Assembly: GCF_011303555.1 (NCBI RefSeq)
Contig: NZ_CP049868.1
Coordinates: 4,402,001 to 4,466,000, forward strand
DNA: 64,000 nucleotides
Direction of reading: 5' to 3'
Source: Pedobacter sp. HDW13
Lineage (GTDB): Bacteria; Bacteroidota; Bacteroidia; Sphingobacteriales; Sphingobacteriaceae
The translations under genes were made by a program, and so were the position numbers. The notes beneath the pieces are model-generated. The model searched no databases. It was not told the origin of the DNA and saw nothing but the letters and a program-made list of their open reading frames with translations. Of this stretch, positions 53,180-61,226 are shown one piece after another; positions within the stretch are counted from its first letter, which is position 1, and every line of letters starts with the position of its first letter.

Positions 53180-53765
53180 GGATAATATGCTGAAAATGTT
53201 ATCGTTTGCACAAGATTTTTACAGTTTTACTTATAGCAAAAATCATTCCAAATAAAATTGTGTCATTAAAAATTGTTAGGTGTTAATAATGATTAATATT
53301 CGGTTATTTTTTATTGTTTTGCAATATTTATATTTCGATTTATAATAATTTTAGGTTTATATCTGTGTGATAAATAATTAAATTATTATGACGTTTTTTA
53401 GTTTCCCGGTTTTTATATCAAGAAATACAAGCTTGTATTTTCCGGCAACTAAAGGTAACCGGATTTTCTGTCAGTAAGACGATACTTTTAATATTTATTC
53501 GAAATAGAATAACGATGGTAATGCCTTTAAGGGGATGCTTTTTTGCCCATGAACCAGCAGCTTAAGTTCAATAAACCTGATAGAACGGAAAGCCCGGAGC
53601 GAAGTATGAGTGAGGACTTAGAGGGATAGCAGGGCAGGAGGCCGCCATAAGAACAGAAACCGATCATTTTCAGAAAACGAAACACGTCTAAATAGATCTC
53701 TCCGTTCCGCTATGCTACAGTCGAGATGACGATATTTATTATAGGTTTTGGGAAAATAAGAGAAT
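53180..53765. other. 586-nt non-coding region between rpoD and sucC
   Basis: No gene seen. 53180-53400 is strongly AT-rich. AAATACAAGCTTGTATTT (53423-53440) is a perfect 18-bp palindrome. From about 53570 to 53740 the base composition shifts towards GC, with segments (ggaaagcccggagcgaag; gatctctccgttccgctatg) resembling interspersed repeats common in this family. No origin-like boxes or tRNA found. Confidence 0.45.
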
Positions 53766-53800
53766 AAAAAAACCTTCCAGTTTTCACTGAAAGGTTTTTT
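53766..53800 (-). terminator. Terminator of sucC
   Basis: AAAAAAACCTT pairs with AAGGTTTTTT around a CCAG...CTGA inner part; on the minus strand it ends in a T run, 40 nt past the sucC stop. Confidence 0.75.
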
Positions 53801-53839
53801 ATGTGCTTTTAGCCTTAGTCTTTCAACTTTAAGCTTAAA

Positions 53840-55039
53840 TTATGCTTGCTCTGCCAACACTTTAGTTACTAAATCAGCAGCTTCTTTTAAAGCAATTGCC
53901 GAGTAAACCTGAAGACCAGACTCGTCGATTAATTTTTTAGCCTCTTCTGCATTTGTACCTTGTAAACGACAGATAATTGGCACAGGGATATTACCGATTT
54001 CTTTATATGCATCGATAACACCTTGAGCAACACGGTCGCAACGTACAATACCACCAAAAATATTGATTAGGATAGCTTTAACGTTAGGATCTTTCAAAAT
54101 GATGTTGAAAGCCGCTTTAACGGTTTGTGCATTTGCAGTTCCACCTACGTCAAGGAAGTTAGCAGGCTCACCACCAGCTAATTTAATGATATCCATGGTA
54201 GCCATAGCCAAACCAGCACCATTAACCATACAACCTACGTTACCATCAAGGTTAACGAAGTTTAGGTTACTTGCACTTGCTTCAACTTCCATTGGATCTT
54301 CTTCCGTAACATCGCGCATTGCTGCGTAATCAGGGTGACGGAATAAGCCGTTCTCATCCAGATTTACTTTAGCATCAACTGCAATTACTTTATCATCAGA
54401 AGTTTTTAATACCGGGTTGATTTCGAACATTGAAGAATCGGTAGCTTCGTAAGCTTTGTATAAAGCAGAAACGAATTTTACCATTTCTTTGAAAGCGTTA
54501 CCGCTAACACCTAAGTTAAAGGCAATTTTACGTGCCTGGAAACCTTGTAAACCAACTTTAGGATCGATTTCTTCTTTGAAGATTAAGTGTGGTGTGTGCT
54601 CAGCAACTTCTTCAATATCCATACCACCTTCGGTACTGTACATGATGATATTGCGACCTTTAGCACGGTCTAACAATACTGAAATGTAGAATTCTTTTGT
54701 TTCAGAAGCACCTGGATAATAAACATCCTGAGCAACCAAAACCTTGTTCACTAATTTACCTTCTGGTCCGGTTTGAGGAGTTACCAATTGCATGCCGATG
54801 ATATCGGTAGCACGTTGTTTTACTTCTTCAAGGTTTTTGGCCAACTTGACACCACCACCTTTACCGCGACCACCAGCGTGGATTTGCGCTTTAATTACAA
54901 CCCAATCAGAATTATAATCAGTTTTCAGTTGCTTAGCAGCCTCAACAGCTTGCTCAGGAGTGTCGGCAACTATTCCTTCTTGAACGTTAACACCGAAACT
55001 TTTTAATATTTGTTTACCCTGGTATTCGTGAATATTCAT
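53840..55039 (-). CDS. sucC: Succinyl-CoA synthetase (ADP-forming), beta subunit
   Basis: TCA-cycle enzyme subunit joining succinate, CoA and NTP; 399 aa. The ATP-grasp domain begins NIHEYQGKQILKSFGV with KAQIHAGGRGKGGGVKLAK as the nucleotide loop. The C-terminal ligase domain has NGAGLAMATMDIIKL, GGEPANFLDVGG and INIFGGIVRCDRVAQGV. sucD is not adjacent here, so the subunits are encoded apart, as in several Bacteroidota. Single-gene unit with its own promoter at 55135 and terminator at 53766. Confidence 0.95.
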   Translation of the reverse strand: MNIHEYQGKQILKSFGVNVQEGIVADTPEQAVEAAKQLKTDYNSDWVVIKAQIHAGGRGKGGGVKLAKNLEEVKQRATDIIGMQLVTPQTGPEGKLVNKVLVAQDVYYPGASETKEFYISVLLDRAKGRNIIMYSTEGGMDIEEVAEHTPHLIFKEEIDPKVGLQGFQARKIAFNLGVSGNAFKEMVKFVSALYKAYEATDSSMFEINPVLKTSDDKVIAVDAKVNLDENGLFRHPDYAAMRDVTEEDPMEVEASASNLNFVNLDGNVGCMVNGAGLAMATMDIIKLAGGEPANFLDVGGTANAQTVKAAFNIILKDPNVKAILINIFGGIVRCDRVAQGVIDAYKEIGNIPVPIICRLQGTNAEEAKKLIDESGLQVYSAIALKEAADLVTKVLAEQA

Positions 55040-55134
55040 CTGTTTATATTTTTGTCTTTATCTGTCAGATGGAGCCTTTTACCATTAAAATAATTAATTT
55101 AACAGTATTTGGTTCATTTGCTACAAAATTTGCC

Positions 55135-55165
55135 CAAAGCTACAATTTCAAAGCCTTTAAACAAA
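55135..55165 (-). promoter_or_regulatory. sucC promoter
   Basis: On the minus strand TTTG, 19 nt, then TAGCTTTG (plus-strand 55135-55142), an exact -33/-7 match. The implied leader is about 90 nt long. Confidence 0.75.
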
Positions 55166-55231
55166 TAGAATTTACCGATTTTTTCGGAAAATGAACGTTT
55201 TATGTTAATCTGAAATTTTAAGCATCTTTTT

Positions 55232-55260
55232 GTTGCTCCCCTTATAAAAACAGGAGCAAC
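55232..55260. other. 8-bp perfect hairpin between the small membrane gene and sucC
   Basis: GTTGCTCC (55232-55239) and GGAGCAAC (55253-55260) pair across a 13-nt loop. It is downstream of the gene ending at 55301 and may end its transcript, but no clean T run follows on that strand. Confidence 0.45.
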
Positions 55261-55300
55261 TTTATTGCAGGTTAGTACAAAATGAAAGGCAAAAAAAGGT

Positions 55301-55612
55301 TTAGCTGCCGGCAAAGGGTGTTCCGAAGATACCCACTGCCAATTCGGCCCAGATGAGGAATAAGGCGAGTAAAATGACGATTAAAATTACTGTTCTTAAT
55401 GTGCCGGTTTTTAAGTTTCTGATTACAAGCTCTATGGCCAGGCCCGTGCTTAACAAGAGAATACCAGCTACCATGAAATCGGTTAAATCCCATTTTACTT
55501 CGTTAGTAAATTGCATGGCTATAAGCGGAATACTTAAAATTAAAGCCACAACACCAAGGATAATAGCAATCCTTGTTGCTGGCGAACTTAATGTTGACTG
55601 TAGATTTTTCAT
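55301..55612 (-). CDS. Small three-TM membrane protein of unknown function
   Basis: 103 aa with three hydrophobic helices (IAIILGVVALILSIPLIAM; FMVAGILLLSTGLAIELVI; VILIVILLALFLIWAELAV) and a short basic start. No recognised family. It stands alone behind a hairpin at 55666-55688 (TCCCGATGC/GCATCGGGA) that separates it from the upstream gene. Confidence 0.75.
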   Translation of the reverse strand: MKNLQSTLSSPATRIAIILGVVALILSIPLIAMQFTNEVKWDLTDFMVAGILLLSTGLAIELVIRNLKTGTLRTVILIVILLALFLIWAELAVGIFGTPFAGS

Positions 55613-55753
55613 GATTTTAAATTTAATATAGTGTTTAATTGTTTAACTGTAGTAAAATCTTTGCTTCCCGATGCAAGGTGCATCGGGATAAACTAAATCC
55701 AACAAAAGTTAGCAAAGGCGAGAGGTTAATTGTACAGGATTTTTAAAATTTGC

Positions 55754-56305
55754 TTAAATGCTTACGTAATAAATAATGATGTCTTTTTGGTTGTTTACGA
55801 ACCCGATGAAATGGTGTTGCCAGCCTTCGTTTTGATTTTTGTGTCCCTTCCAGATAATCTCCTTGATGTTTTTATTTGAATCTAAGAGCTCATTAAGTGT
55901 TTCGGTATGGACGAGATCGGCTTGTTCAAAATCTTTACTTTGATCAATTTCCTTGTAAAGATTGCAATAGTCTGTTTCTGAAAGTCTTATTAGTGAAACA
56001 GAATTATAACTGCCTTGAAAATCAGGATAACTTGCCGATTTGTCAATAATTTCAGCTGATTTTGGCGCCAATTTTCCTGCAACATTTTTGTATTCTTCGA
56101 AATAAAATGACTCGTTGGGATAAAATGCAATGTAGACTGAATAAAAAATCCACAGTTCCAGTATACTTAACAATGAAATTAAGACATACCTTAATTTCCG
56201 GTTTGATTTCTTTTGGCTAATAAAAGCAATGAATACTAACGGAAGTATAGCAACTATTGCGGCGATTACCAGAACAGTTAAAAATTTAATCAGAAAAAAA
56301 TCCAT
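55754..56305 (-). CDS. Membrane-anchored protein of unknown function
   Basis: 183 aa. Two N-terminal hydrophobic helices (FLTVLVIAAIVAILPLVFIA; YVLISLLSILELWIFYSVYI) are followed by a soluble domain of ~120 residues (YNSVSLIRLSETDYCNLY, EIIWKGHKNQNEGWQHHFIG) probably outside the cytoplasm. It lies 9 nt after the next gene upstream on the same strand, so they are co-transcribed. I recognise no family. Confidence 0.7.
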   Translation of the reverse strand: MDFFLIKFLTVLVIAAIVAILPLVFIAFISQKKSNRKLRYVLISLLSILELWIFYSVYIAFYPNESFYFEEYKNVAGKLAPKSAEIIDKSASYPDFQGSYNSVSLIRLSETDYCNLYKEIDQSKDFEQADLVHTETLNELLDSNKNIKEIIWKGHKNQNEGWQHHFIGFVNNQKDIIIYYVSI

Positions 56306-56314
56306 AAGTAGTTG

Positions 56315-56914
56315 TTAAGGTTTCTCAAAACATTGCTGTCCAACTGCGCCTCCACCAAACTCCAGGGCAACTTTATTATTATATAAAATGTATGCACAAC
56401 CATCGTTGTATACTTTTTTTAAGCTATCGGTTAGTGGTTTGTCAAATAGATTATAGAAATACATGCCCATGCCGCTTCTCTGATAACCGATTGTGAAAGG
56501 CTCCCCGGTTTCTATTGAAATACAGTTGGCGAGGTCTAACTTTTCTTTCAATGTGGTCAAAGTTTGTTTTGTCCAGCCCAATACATTCAAAAGTGAATCT
56601 GTTTTTTTATCATTTGTGCTGAGACTCCAGTTTCTGGAGTCGCTGTTTTTATCAGAAAGGTGGAAAATAAATAATGACTGATCGTTTTCAAATTCTATTG
56701 TAACCTTCTTTCCTGTAGGTATTATAGATTTTGCATATCCTTGCGCTTCATAAATTTCTTTACTTTTGATTTTATAATTTTCTATTAAATCCTTCTTACT
56801 ATATGTTCGATCGAACATCGAGAAGAAAGTTAAATACCCCCAAATCAAGTAACCTATAAAGAAAATTGCTCCTGAGCCCACCACTATCAAACATAATTTT
56901 AAAATTCTGTTCAT
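56315..56914 (-). CDS. Membrane-anchored protein of unknown function
   Basis: 199 aa with one N-terminal helix (LCLIVVGSGAIFFIGYLIWG) and a mostly soluble remainder (KKVTIEFENDQSLFIFHLSD, ISIETGEPFTIGYQRSGMGM) ending in GGGAVGQQCFEKP. No family recognised. It has 15 nt before the DUF4173-type gene upstream and 9 nt after it, so it is part of the same minus-strand run. Its pairing with 55754 suggests a common role. Confidence 0.7.
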   Translation of the reverse strand: MNRILKLCLIVVGSGAIFFIGYLIWGYLTFFSMFDRTYSKKDLIENYKIKSKEIYEAQGYAKSIIPTGKKVTIEFENDQSLFIFHLSDKNSDSRNWSLSTNDKKTDSLLNVLGWTKQTLTTLKEKLDLANCISIETGEPFTIGYQRSGMGMYFYNLFDKPLTDSLKKVYNDGCAYILYNNKVALEFGGGAVGQQCFEKP

Positions 56915-56929
56915 TCTGTTATTGACTTT

Positions 56930-58498
56930 TTAGTGTTCATTAACCCCAAAATATTTCGCTGTATTCCAATCCTGCAAATTCCAGGATAGCCAGCTTACCG
57001 TTTGATAGCGTTCTTTAAAATAACCAATGCGCTCGTCCAGTAGTTCGCCATAAAACTGTGTGGTTTTTGGTTTGGCAATTTCTTTTCGGTAAAGGTCTTT
57101 TGCTGGAATGTAATGCAGTTTTGAACGATTTTGATCCAATAAAGGCAACGTTTTATCAGATAACGATAGCAGGTAATCGGCATCTACTGCAACCTCATCG
57201 CTATGCGCCAGGTTATATTTGGCAATAAAAACATCCCAGTTTACGAGACTGAAAGCAAGCAGAAGTACAAACCAGATATTTCCGTTTACTTTAAACAGGT
57301 AAAACAAGGTTCGCTCTTTCGCAACTTTGAGGTAAACGGTGGCCAGGCCAATGATACAAAGGATAGCGAAAACCAAAACACCGATTCTCTTGTGGGTGAG
57401 ACCATAAAATTCGATATAATAGCCATCACGAATGAACACGGAAATGATGAGGATAAAATTCTGCACCATCCAGGCAATAGCCAAGCTTTTTAGGGTTTTG
57501 CTTTTATGGTAAAAATTAAGGTTGCCGCGGAAGAAATATAAAATTACTGCCATGGCCAATATGATACTGAAAATTAAGGCGTTTGTGCCGTCGTGCAAGT
57601 CGGCTGAGAAATTACCTGCTGGTTTATAACCGAACCAGAGCGTAGAAATATCGATCAAGTTAACACATAAGAGCAGGAGGTTTAACGAAATAAAGGATAT
57701 GAGCCCGATGATATATTCGGTTTTCAGGGCCATTTTTTTAGTGATAATCTGGCTGGTAAAAGTGTGGGCAACTTCGTACCAGATGCTTCTTGGTTTTTTG
57801 TTCCGTCTTATCCTTAATAATTTTTCGTTACAGCTGGCTTCAAGTTTTTCAATGCTTTTGTTGTAAAAAGTGATAATTAATCCGGCAGTTAAAAATACTC
57901 CGAAGCAGAAATGCATAAAACGTGGAAGACTTAAATCCCGGAAGATAAAACCGAAAATGTTATTGAAGAAATTATAAATCCCGGTGAAAGTTGTTTCCAA
58001 ATAGTGCCCGAAAATTTGGTTGGCGCCACTGTATATCGCAGTGAATATGAAAATGATAAATAGCGGAAGTATGATGTACTTAATGGGCTTAAATACGGGT
58101 TTCAAATCAAATTTGCCAATCTTAAGTTCAGAGAGCCTTTTAATTAAAGTTGCCGGTACAGTAATGATCTGAAGCGCAGTAGCCAATGCCGCAATGTAAA
58201 TGGTACGTACTGCCTGATAATGGGCAAAGCCCACAAAGAACAAGAGGCTTATACAATAACTTACGCTGGTTAGTACCGAATTGTTTACTACGACAAGCAC
58301 TGCCGCCAGCAAGTGAGCCAAAGCATAAATTTTGAATTTGTTGCTTTTGGCTACCTCGCTGTTGAAGAGGGTAACTGCTATAATAAAAATACTATAAATC
58401 AGTTGGTTCAAAGCCAGCCACTCTTCCCAGAAGATGTAGCTAAAAAGCAATCCGCCGAGCAGGGTAGAAAGCAGTAAAAAGTTGGATTTCGTTTTCAT
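56930..58498 (-). CDS. Polytopic membrane protein, DUF4173/DUF4153 type
   Basis: 522 aa with about twelve hydrophobic stretches. It matches my memory of the DUF4173 family of Gram-positive and Bacteroidota membrane proteins (ALNQLIYSIFIIAVTLFNSE near the start, HKRIGVLVFAILCIIGLATV, and GNIWFVLLLAFSLVNWDVFIAKYNL). The last ~90 residues (VDADYLLSLSDKTLPLLD onward) are soluble. It follows the small membrane gene at 58511 after 12 nt, downstream of the operator at 58826. Function is unknown. Confidence 0.85.
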   Translation of the reverse strand: MKTKSNFLLLSTLLGGLLFSYIFWEEWLALNQLIYSIFIIAVTLFNSEVAKSNKFKIYALAHLLAAVLVVVNNSVLTSVSYCISLLFFVGFAHYQAVRTIYIAALATALQIITVPATLIKRLSELKIGKFDLKPVFKPIKYIILPLFIIFIFTAIYSGANQIFGHYLETTFTGIYNFFNNIFGFIFRDLSLPRFMHFCFGVFLTAGLIITFYNKSIEKLEASCNEKLLRIRRNKKPRSIWYEVAHTFTSQIITKKMALKTEYIIGLISFISLNLLLLCVNLIDISTLWFGYKPAGNFSADLHDGTNALIFSIILAMAVILYFFRGNLNFYHKSKTLKSLAIAWMVQNFILIISVFIRDGYYIEFYGLTHKRIGVLVFAILCIIGLATVYLKVAKERTLFYLFKVNGNIWFVLLLAFSLVNWDVFIAKYNLAHSDEVAVDADYLLSLSDKTLPLLDQNRSKLHYIPAKDLYRKEIAKPKTTQFYGELLDERIGYFKERYQTVSWLSWNLQDWNTAKYFGVNEH

Positions 58499-58510
58499 TA
58501 TGTTTAAGGT

Positions 58511-58816
58511 TTAAAAATTGAAATAGCTTATTAAAAAAATATAGATGATAACTAAGGGAATGTTTAACAACATGCAAATGATAGTAACCACTGAACTTCT
58601 CCAGGAAGATTGGTTGCAGATAAGTTCTATTAAGACTACTATCAGTACCAATGTATTTACGACAGCTGCGCTGAGAATATAAATGACTCCTACTACAGCT
58701 AAAAAGTCAGCATGAGATATTAGATAGGTTATTAAAATCAGTGTGCCGATAAGCGCAGAATAATAAGCCATTCGTTTGCCTACATAATTCATTTGAGGTT
58801 CTATTGTTTCTTCCAT
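58511..58816 (-). CDS. Small membrane protein heading the DUF4173 operon
   Basis: 101 aa with three hydrophobic helices (YYSALIGTLILITYLISHA; VIYILSAAVVNTLVLIVVLI; VVTIICMLLNIPLVIIYIFL). No family recognised. Its ATG lies 10 nt from an operator-like sequence also present before 59805, so it is probably controlled by the winged-helix protein encoded just upstream. Confidence 0.7.
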   Translation of the reverse strand: MEETIEPQMNYVGKRMAYYSALIGTLILITYLISHADFLAVVGVIYILSAAVVNTLVLIVVLIELICNQSSWRSSVVTIICMLLNIPLVIIYIFLISYFNF

Positions 58817-58825
58817 TTTTATGTT

Positions 58826-58851
58826 TTTAAAAGTGCTTTGAATTTCAAAGT
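58826..58851 (-). promoter_or_regulatory. Probable operator, copy 2
   Basis: On the minus strand ACTTTGAAATTCAAAGCACT, then TTTAAA; the core CTTTG-AAATT-CAAAG is an inverted repeat. It matches the site at 59806-59831 in 24 of 26 positions. A near-consensus -7 (TTACTTTG) overlaps its upstream half. Confidence 0.65.
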
Positions 58852-58871
58852 AATTAATTAAAAAAAATTGC

Positions 58872-59168
58872 TTACAGCTTTTTTATCATTTTTTCGAGGG
58901 CATCTAAGTGCGCTTTAAAAGCTTGCTTGCCCAATTCGGTAATAGAGTAGGTGGTACTGGTTTTGCGACCAATAAAACCTTTGTGTACTTTAATAAACTC
59001 TGCTTGCTCCAAAGTGCTGAGGTGCGAAGCCAGGTTACCGTCAGTAAGTTCAAGCATCTGTTTTAAATCGTTAAAGCCGATCTCATCGTTCACGATCAGT
59101 ACAGACATTACGCCCAGCCTGATCCTGCTATCGAAAATCTTGTTTAAATCTGCTATCGGGTTCTTCAT
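58872..59168 (-). CDS. Winged-helix transcriptional regulator (MarR/ArsR-like, HTH_34-type)
   Basis: 98-aa DNA-binding protein consisting of one winged helix: LGVMSVLIVNDEIGFNDLKQ, recognition-helix region LTDGNLASHLSTLEQAEFI, wing KGFIGRKTSTTYSITELG, and a C-terminal dimerisation helix. It is 1 nt from the stop of the membrane-protein gene at 59170, so the two are co-transcribed. Matching palindromic sites before both neighbouring transcription units suggest it represses them. The signal is unknown. Confidence 0.85.
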   Translation of the reverse strand: MKNPIADLNKIFDSRIRLGVMSVLIVNDEIGFNDLKQMLELTDGNLASHLSTLEQAEFIKVHKGFIGRKTSTTYSITELGKQAFKAHLDALEKMIKKL

Positions 59169-59169
59169 C

Positions 59170-59805
59170 TTATTGGCCTCTTTCGTATTTAAAATACATT
59201 ACCAATCCGTAAATAATGTGTAAAACGCCAAAACCAAATGCCCAGAAAAAGAGTCCGTAGCCAATATAAAACATGCATACTAAGCCCAAAATAACTTCGC
59301 AGTAACCCAGGTAACGGATATCGCTGTAGGTGTACTTACTGGCATTGATTAGCGATAATCCGTAAAAAATTAAACAGGTTGGCGCAATAATGCTATAGGT
59401 ATTTGGATGGTTGAGGAGTAGGGCAATAATGAATAGACCACCTGCAGCCAGGGGTGTAAACAAATTAATCAGTAAAGATTTCGAAGTTTTATCCCAGATG
59501 GGCAAGTTGTTTTTCTGGCTTTTGCGGTAAGTAAATAAAATACCACCGGCCAAAGCAATCACCAAAACAAATACACCAAGCTTAATGAGGTTAAATTCGA
59601 GGTCCATTTCTCCGCTTACACCATAGCCATAACCTCGTTTATTTACAAATTTGTCAATCTCATCATGCGCAAAATAAGCACCAATTAATGCAATAACGCC
59701 GGCAAAAACGCCAGATAAACCACTCAATGAAATAAACCTCGACGATCTATCCATCATTTGCCTGATATCTTTTAATGCATTTAGCTGTTCTTCTGAGTTG
59801 CTCAT
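59170..59805 (-). CDS. Membrane protein co-transcribed with the winged-helix regulator
   Basis: 211 aa with about six hydrophobic helices (SLSGLSGVFAGVIALIGAYF; LIKLGVFVLVIALAGGILFT; FTPLAAGGLFIIALLL; and others) and a soluble N-terminal 25 residues. No named family known to me, although such a protein commonly accompanies this type of regulator in Bacteroidota. The operator at 59806 abuts its start codon. Confidence 0.75.
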   Translation of the reverse strand: MSNSEEQLNALKDIRQMMDRSSRFISLSGLSGVFAGVIALIGAYFAHDEIDKFVNKRGYGYGVSGEMDLEFNLIKLGVFVLVIALAGGILFTYRKSQKNNLPIWDKTSKSLLINLFTPLAAGGLFIIALLLNHPNTYSIIAPTCLIFYGLSLINASKYTYSDIRYLGYCEVILGLVCMFYIGYGLFFWAFGFGVLHIIYGLVMYFKYERGQ

Positions 59806-59831
59806 TTTAAAAGTGCTTTGTTTTTCAAAGT
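59806..59831 (-). promoter_or_regulatory. Probable operator, copy 1, overlapping a promoter
   Basis: On the minus strand ACTTTGAAAAACAAAGCACT, then TTTAAA, ending directly at the ATG; the core is CTTTG-AAAAA-CAAAG. TAACTTTG (plus-strand 59826-59833), a perfect -7 element, overlaps the first half-site, so a bound protein would block transcription and possibly translation. Confidence 0.7.
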
Positions 59832-59973
59832 TAAATAAGAAAATGATAATTGCAAATTTTATTTTTTTGGATGGATAGTATCAGGATGAGATAAGTTAGC
59901 CCGAGTGAGTCTTTTCGCTTTGGTCTTTGGTCTTTCAGCTTTAGCCTTTAAGCTTTTTTACTAAATTTGACAC

Positions 59974-60623
59974 ATGCTAAAAGCCACTGGAATAAAAAAG
60001 TCGTACGGAAATCTGCAGATCCTGAAGGGAGTTAATTTTGAAGTGCAAAAAGGAGAGATTGTGAGTATAATAGGGCCATCTGGTGCCGGAAAAAGTACTT
60101 TACTACATATTTTAGGAACTTTAGATAAACCTGATTCGGGCGCTGTTGAATTAAAAGGATCGGTAATCAGCGGTTTAAGTGGCGATTTATTAAGTACTTT
60201 CCGCAATAAAAACATTGGCTTTGTATTTCAGTTTCACCATTTGTTACCCGAATTCAGTGCGCTTGAAAACGTGTGTATTCCAGCTTTCATTGCCAAAACA
60301 AATAAAAAACAGGCCGAAAATAGAGCGCTGGAATTGCTTGAGCTTTTTGGACTGAAGGATAGGGCACATCACAAGCCCAATCAATTATCGGGGGCGAGCA
60401 GCAACGTGTAGCCATCGCAAGGGCACTGATTAATAACCCATCAATTGTATTGGCCGATGAACCTTCGGGTAATCTTGATTCTGAAAATGCTGCAGCCCTA
60501 CACCAGTTGTTTGTTAGTTTGCGCGATAACTTTCAACAAACCTTTGTAATTGTTACGCATAATGAACATCTAGCAAAAACAAGCGACAGGGTGGTGATGA
60601 TGAAAGACGGGCTAATCGTATAA
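59974..60623 (+). pseudogene. lolD: LolD-like ABC ATPase, interrupted by a 1-nt frameshift
   Basis: ATPase of the lipoprotein-release type (LolCDE). The first frame has Walker A GPSGAGKST and Q-loop VFQFHHLLPEFSALENV, and breaks in the signature (NQLSG). The second frame continues EQQRVAIARALINNPSIVLA, then DEPSGNLDS and IVTHNEH, to the TAA at 60621-60623. The G tract at 60390-60394 needs six Gs rather than five to read LSGGEQQRVAIARAL, giving 216 aa, the normal LolD length. No lolC/E gene adjoins. A base-call error is probable, since LolD is usually essential. Confidence 0.87.
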
Positions 60624-60745
60624 CCAGGATTAAAGAATTGCAAGATTTTGGGAGAAATACAAAAAACATTCTTTTATTCAAAAAATCAATCACTATCTAA
60701 TTCTCTCACTCAAAATTTAATCATTAACCAATTCATTATTCAACA

Positions 60746-61225
60746 TTGAAAATACTCATTACCGGAGGAAACAACGCAAAAGCCTTGAAGCTGATGAAGG
60801 CATTTCCGAATCATTTTGTTTTGCTTGCCGATTATGGCGAGGTGGCAGCCATTGCTACCGAAAAGTATGCTTTCACCTCTTTAGGCGTACTTAATCAAGA
60901 CAGTATTGCGCACATTTTATTGAATTTTTGCATTACTGAGGGTATCGATTGCATTATTCCACTGCACCGTTACGAGGTTGAACCATTGGCTAAATCGGCT
61001 GTGCTTTTTGGCGAATATGGCATTCAGGTTTTATTGCCCGATGCTGATTCTATAGCAGCATATTTGGGACCCGAGCAAACTACATTTCAAAGTTTCGCTG
61101 TTTTTGTAGGTGGCGAATGTGTTTTTGCAAGTGGTAAGGAAATTTTTGTCAGGACTGAAGAAAAATTAAATGGCGTATTTGGTTATCAGGTAGCAGACGA
61201 TGAATTAAAACTTTTTACAATATAA
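60746..61225 (+). CDS. Protein resembling the N-lobe of ATP-grasp enzymes, stand-alone
   Basis: 159 aa. KILITGGNNAKALKLMKAF at the start, VAAIATEKYAFT and IDCIIPLHRYEVEPLAKSA resemble the pre-ATP-grasp Rossmann-like domain of carbamoyl-phosphate-synthase-type ligases. The ATP-grasp domain itself is missing. The start is TTG 60746, the only position giving the full MKILITGG-like strand; no ATG precedes it. It is followed after 1 nt by the HAD-like gene. It may be a small-molecule-binding remnant or a partner protein. Function not assigned. Confidence 0.65.
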   Translation: MKILITGGNNAKALKLMKAFPNHFVLLADYGEVAAIATEKYAFTSLGVLNQDSIAHILLNFCITEGIDCIIPLHRYEVEPLAKSAVLFGEYGIQVLLPDADSIAAYLGPEQTTFQSFAVFVGGECVFASGKEIFVRTEEKLNGVFGYQVADDELKLFTI

Positions 61226-61226
61226 T

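Noticed and set aside
53180..53520. AT-rich stretch considered as a replication origin
   Set aside because: No cluster of DnaA-box-like sequences and no dnaA/dnaN neighbours.
55114..55314. Minus-strand open frame of 66 codons upstream of sucC
   Set aside because: It contains the sucC promoter and a hairpin and overlaps the 3' end of the next gene; composition is that of AT-rich non-coding DNA.
3071..60394. Five split genes considered as true decay (pseudogenization) or contingency loci
   Set aside because: Each needs exactly one G, no second lesion exists, and products such as CysD and LolD are needed; tracts of 3-5 G are too short for typical phase variation. Kept as a probable sequence-quality issue.
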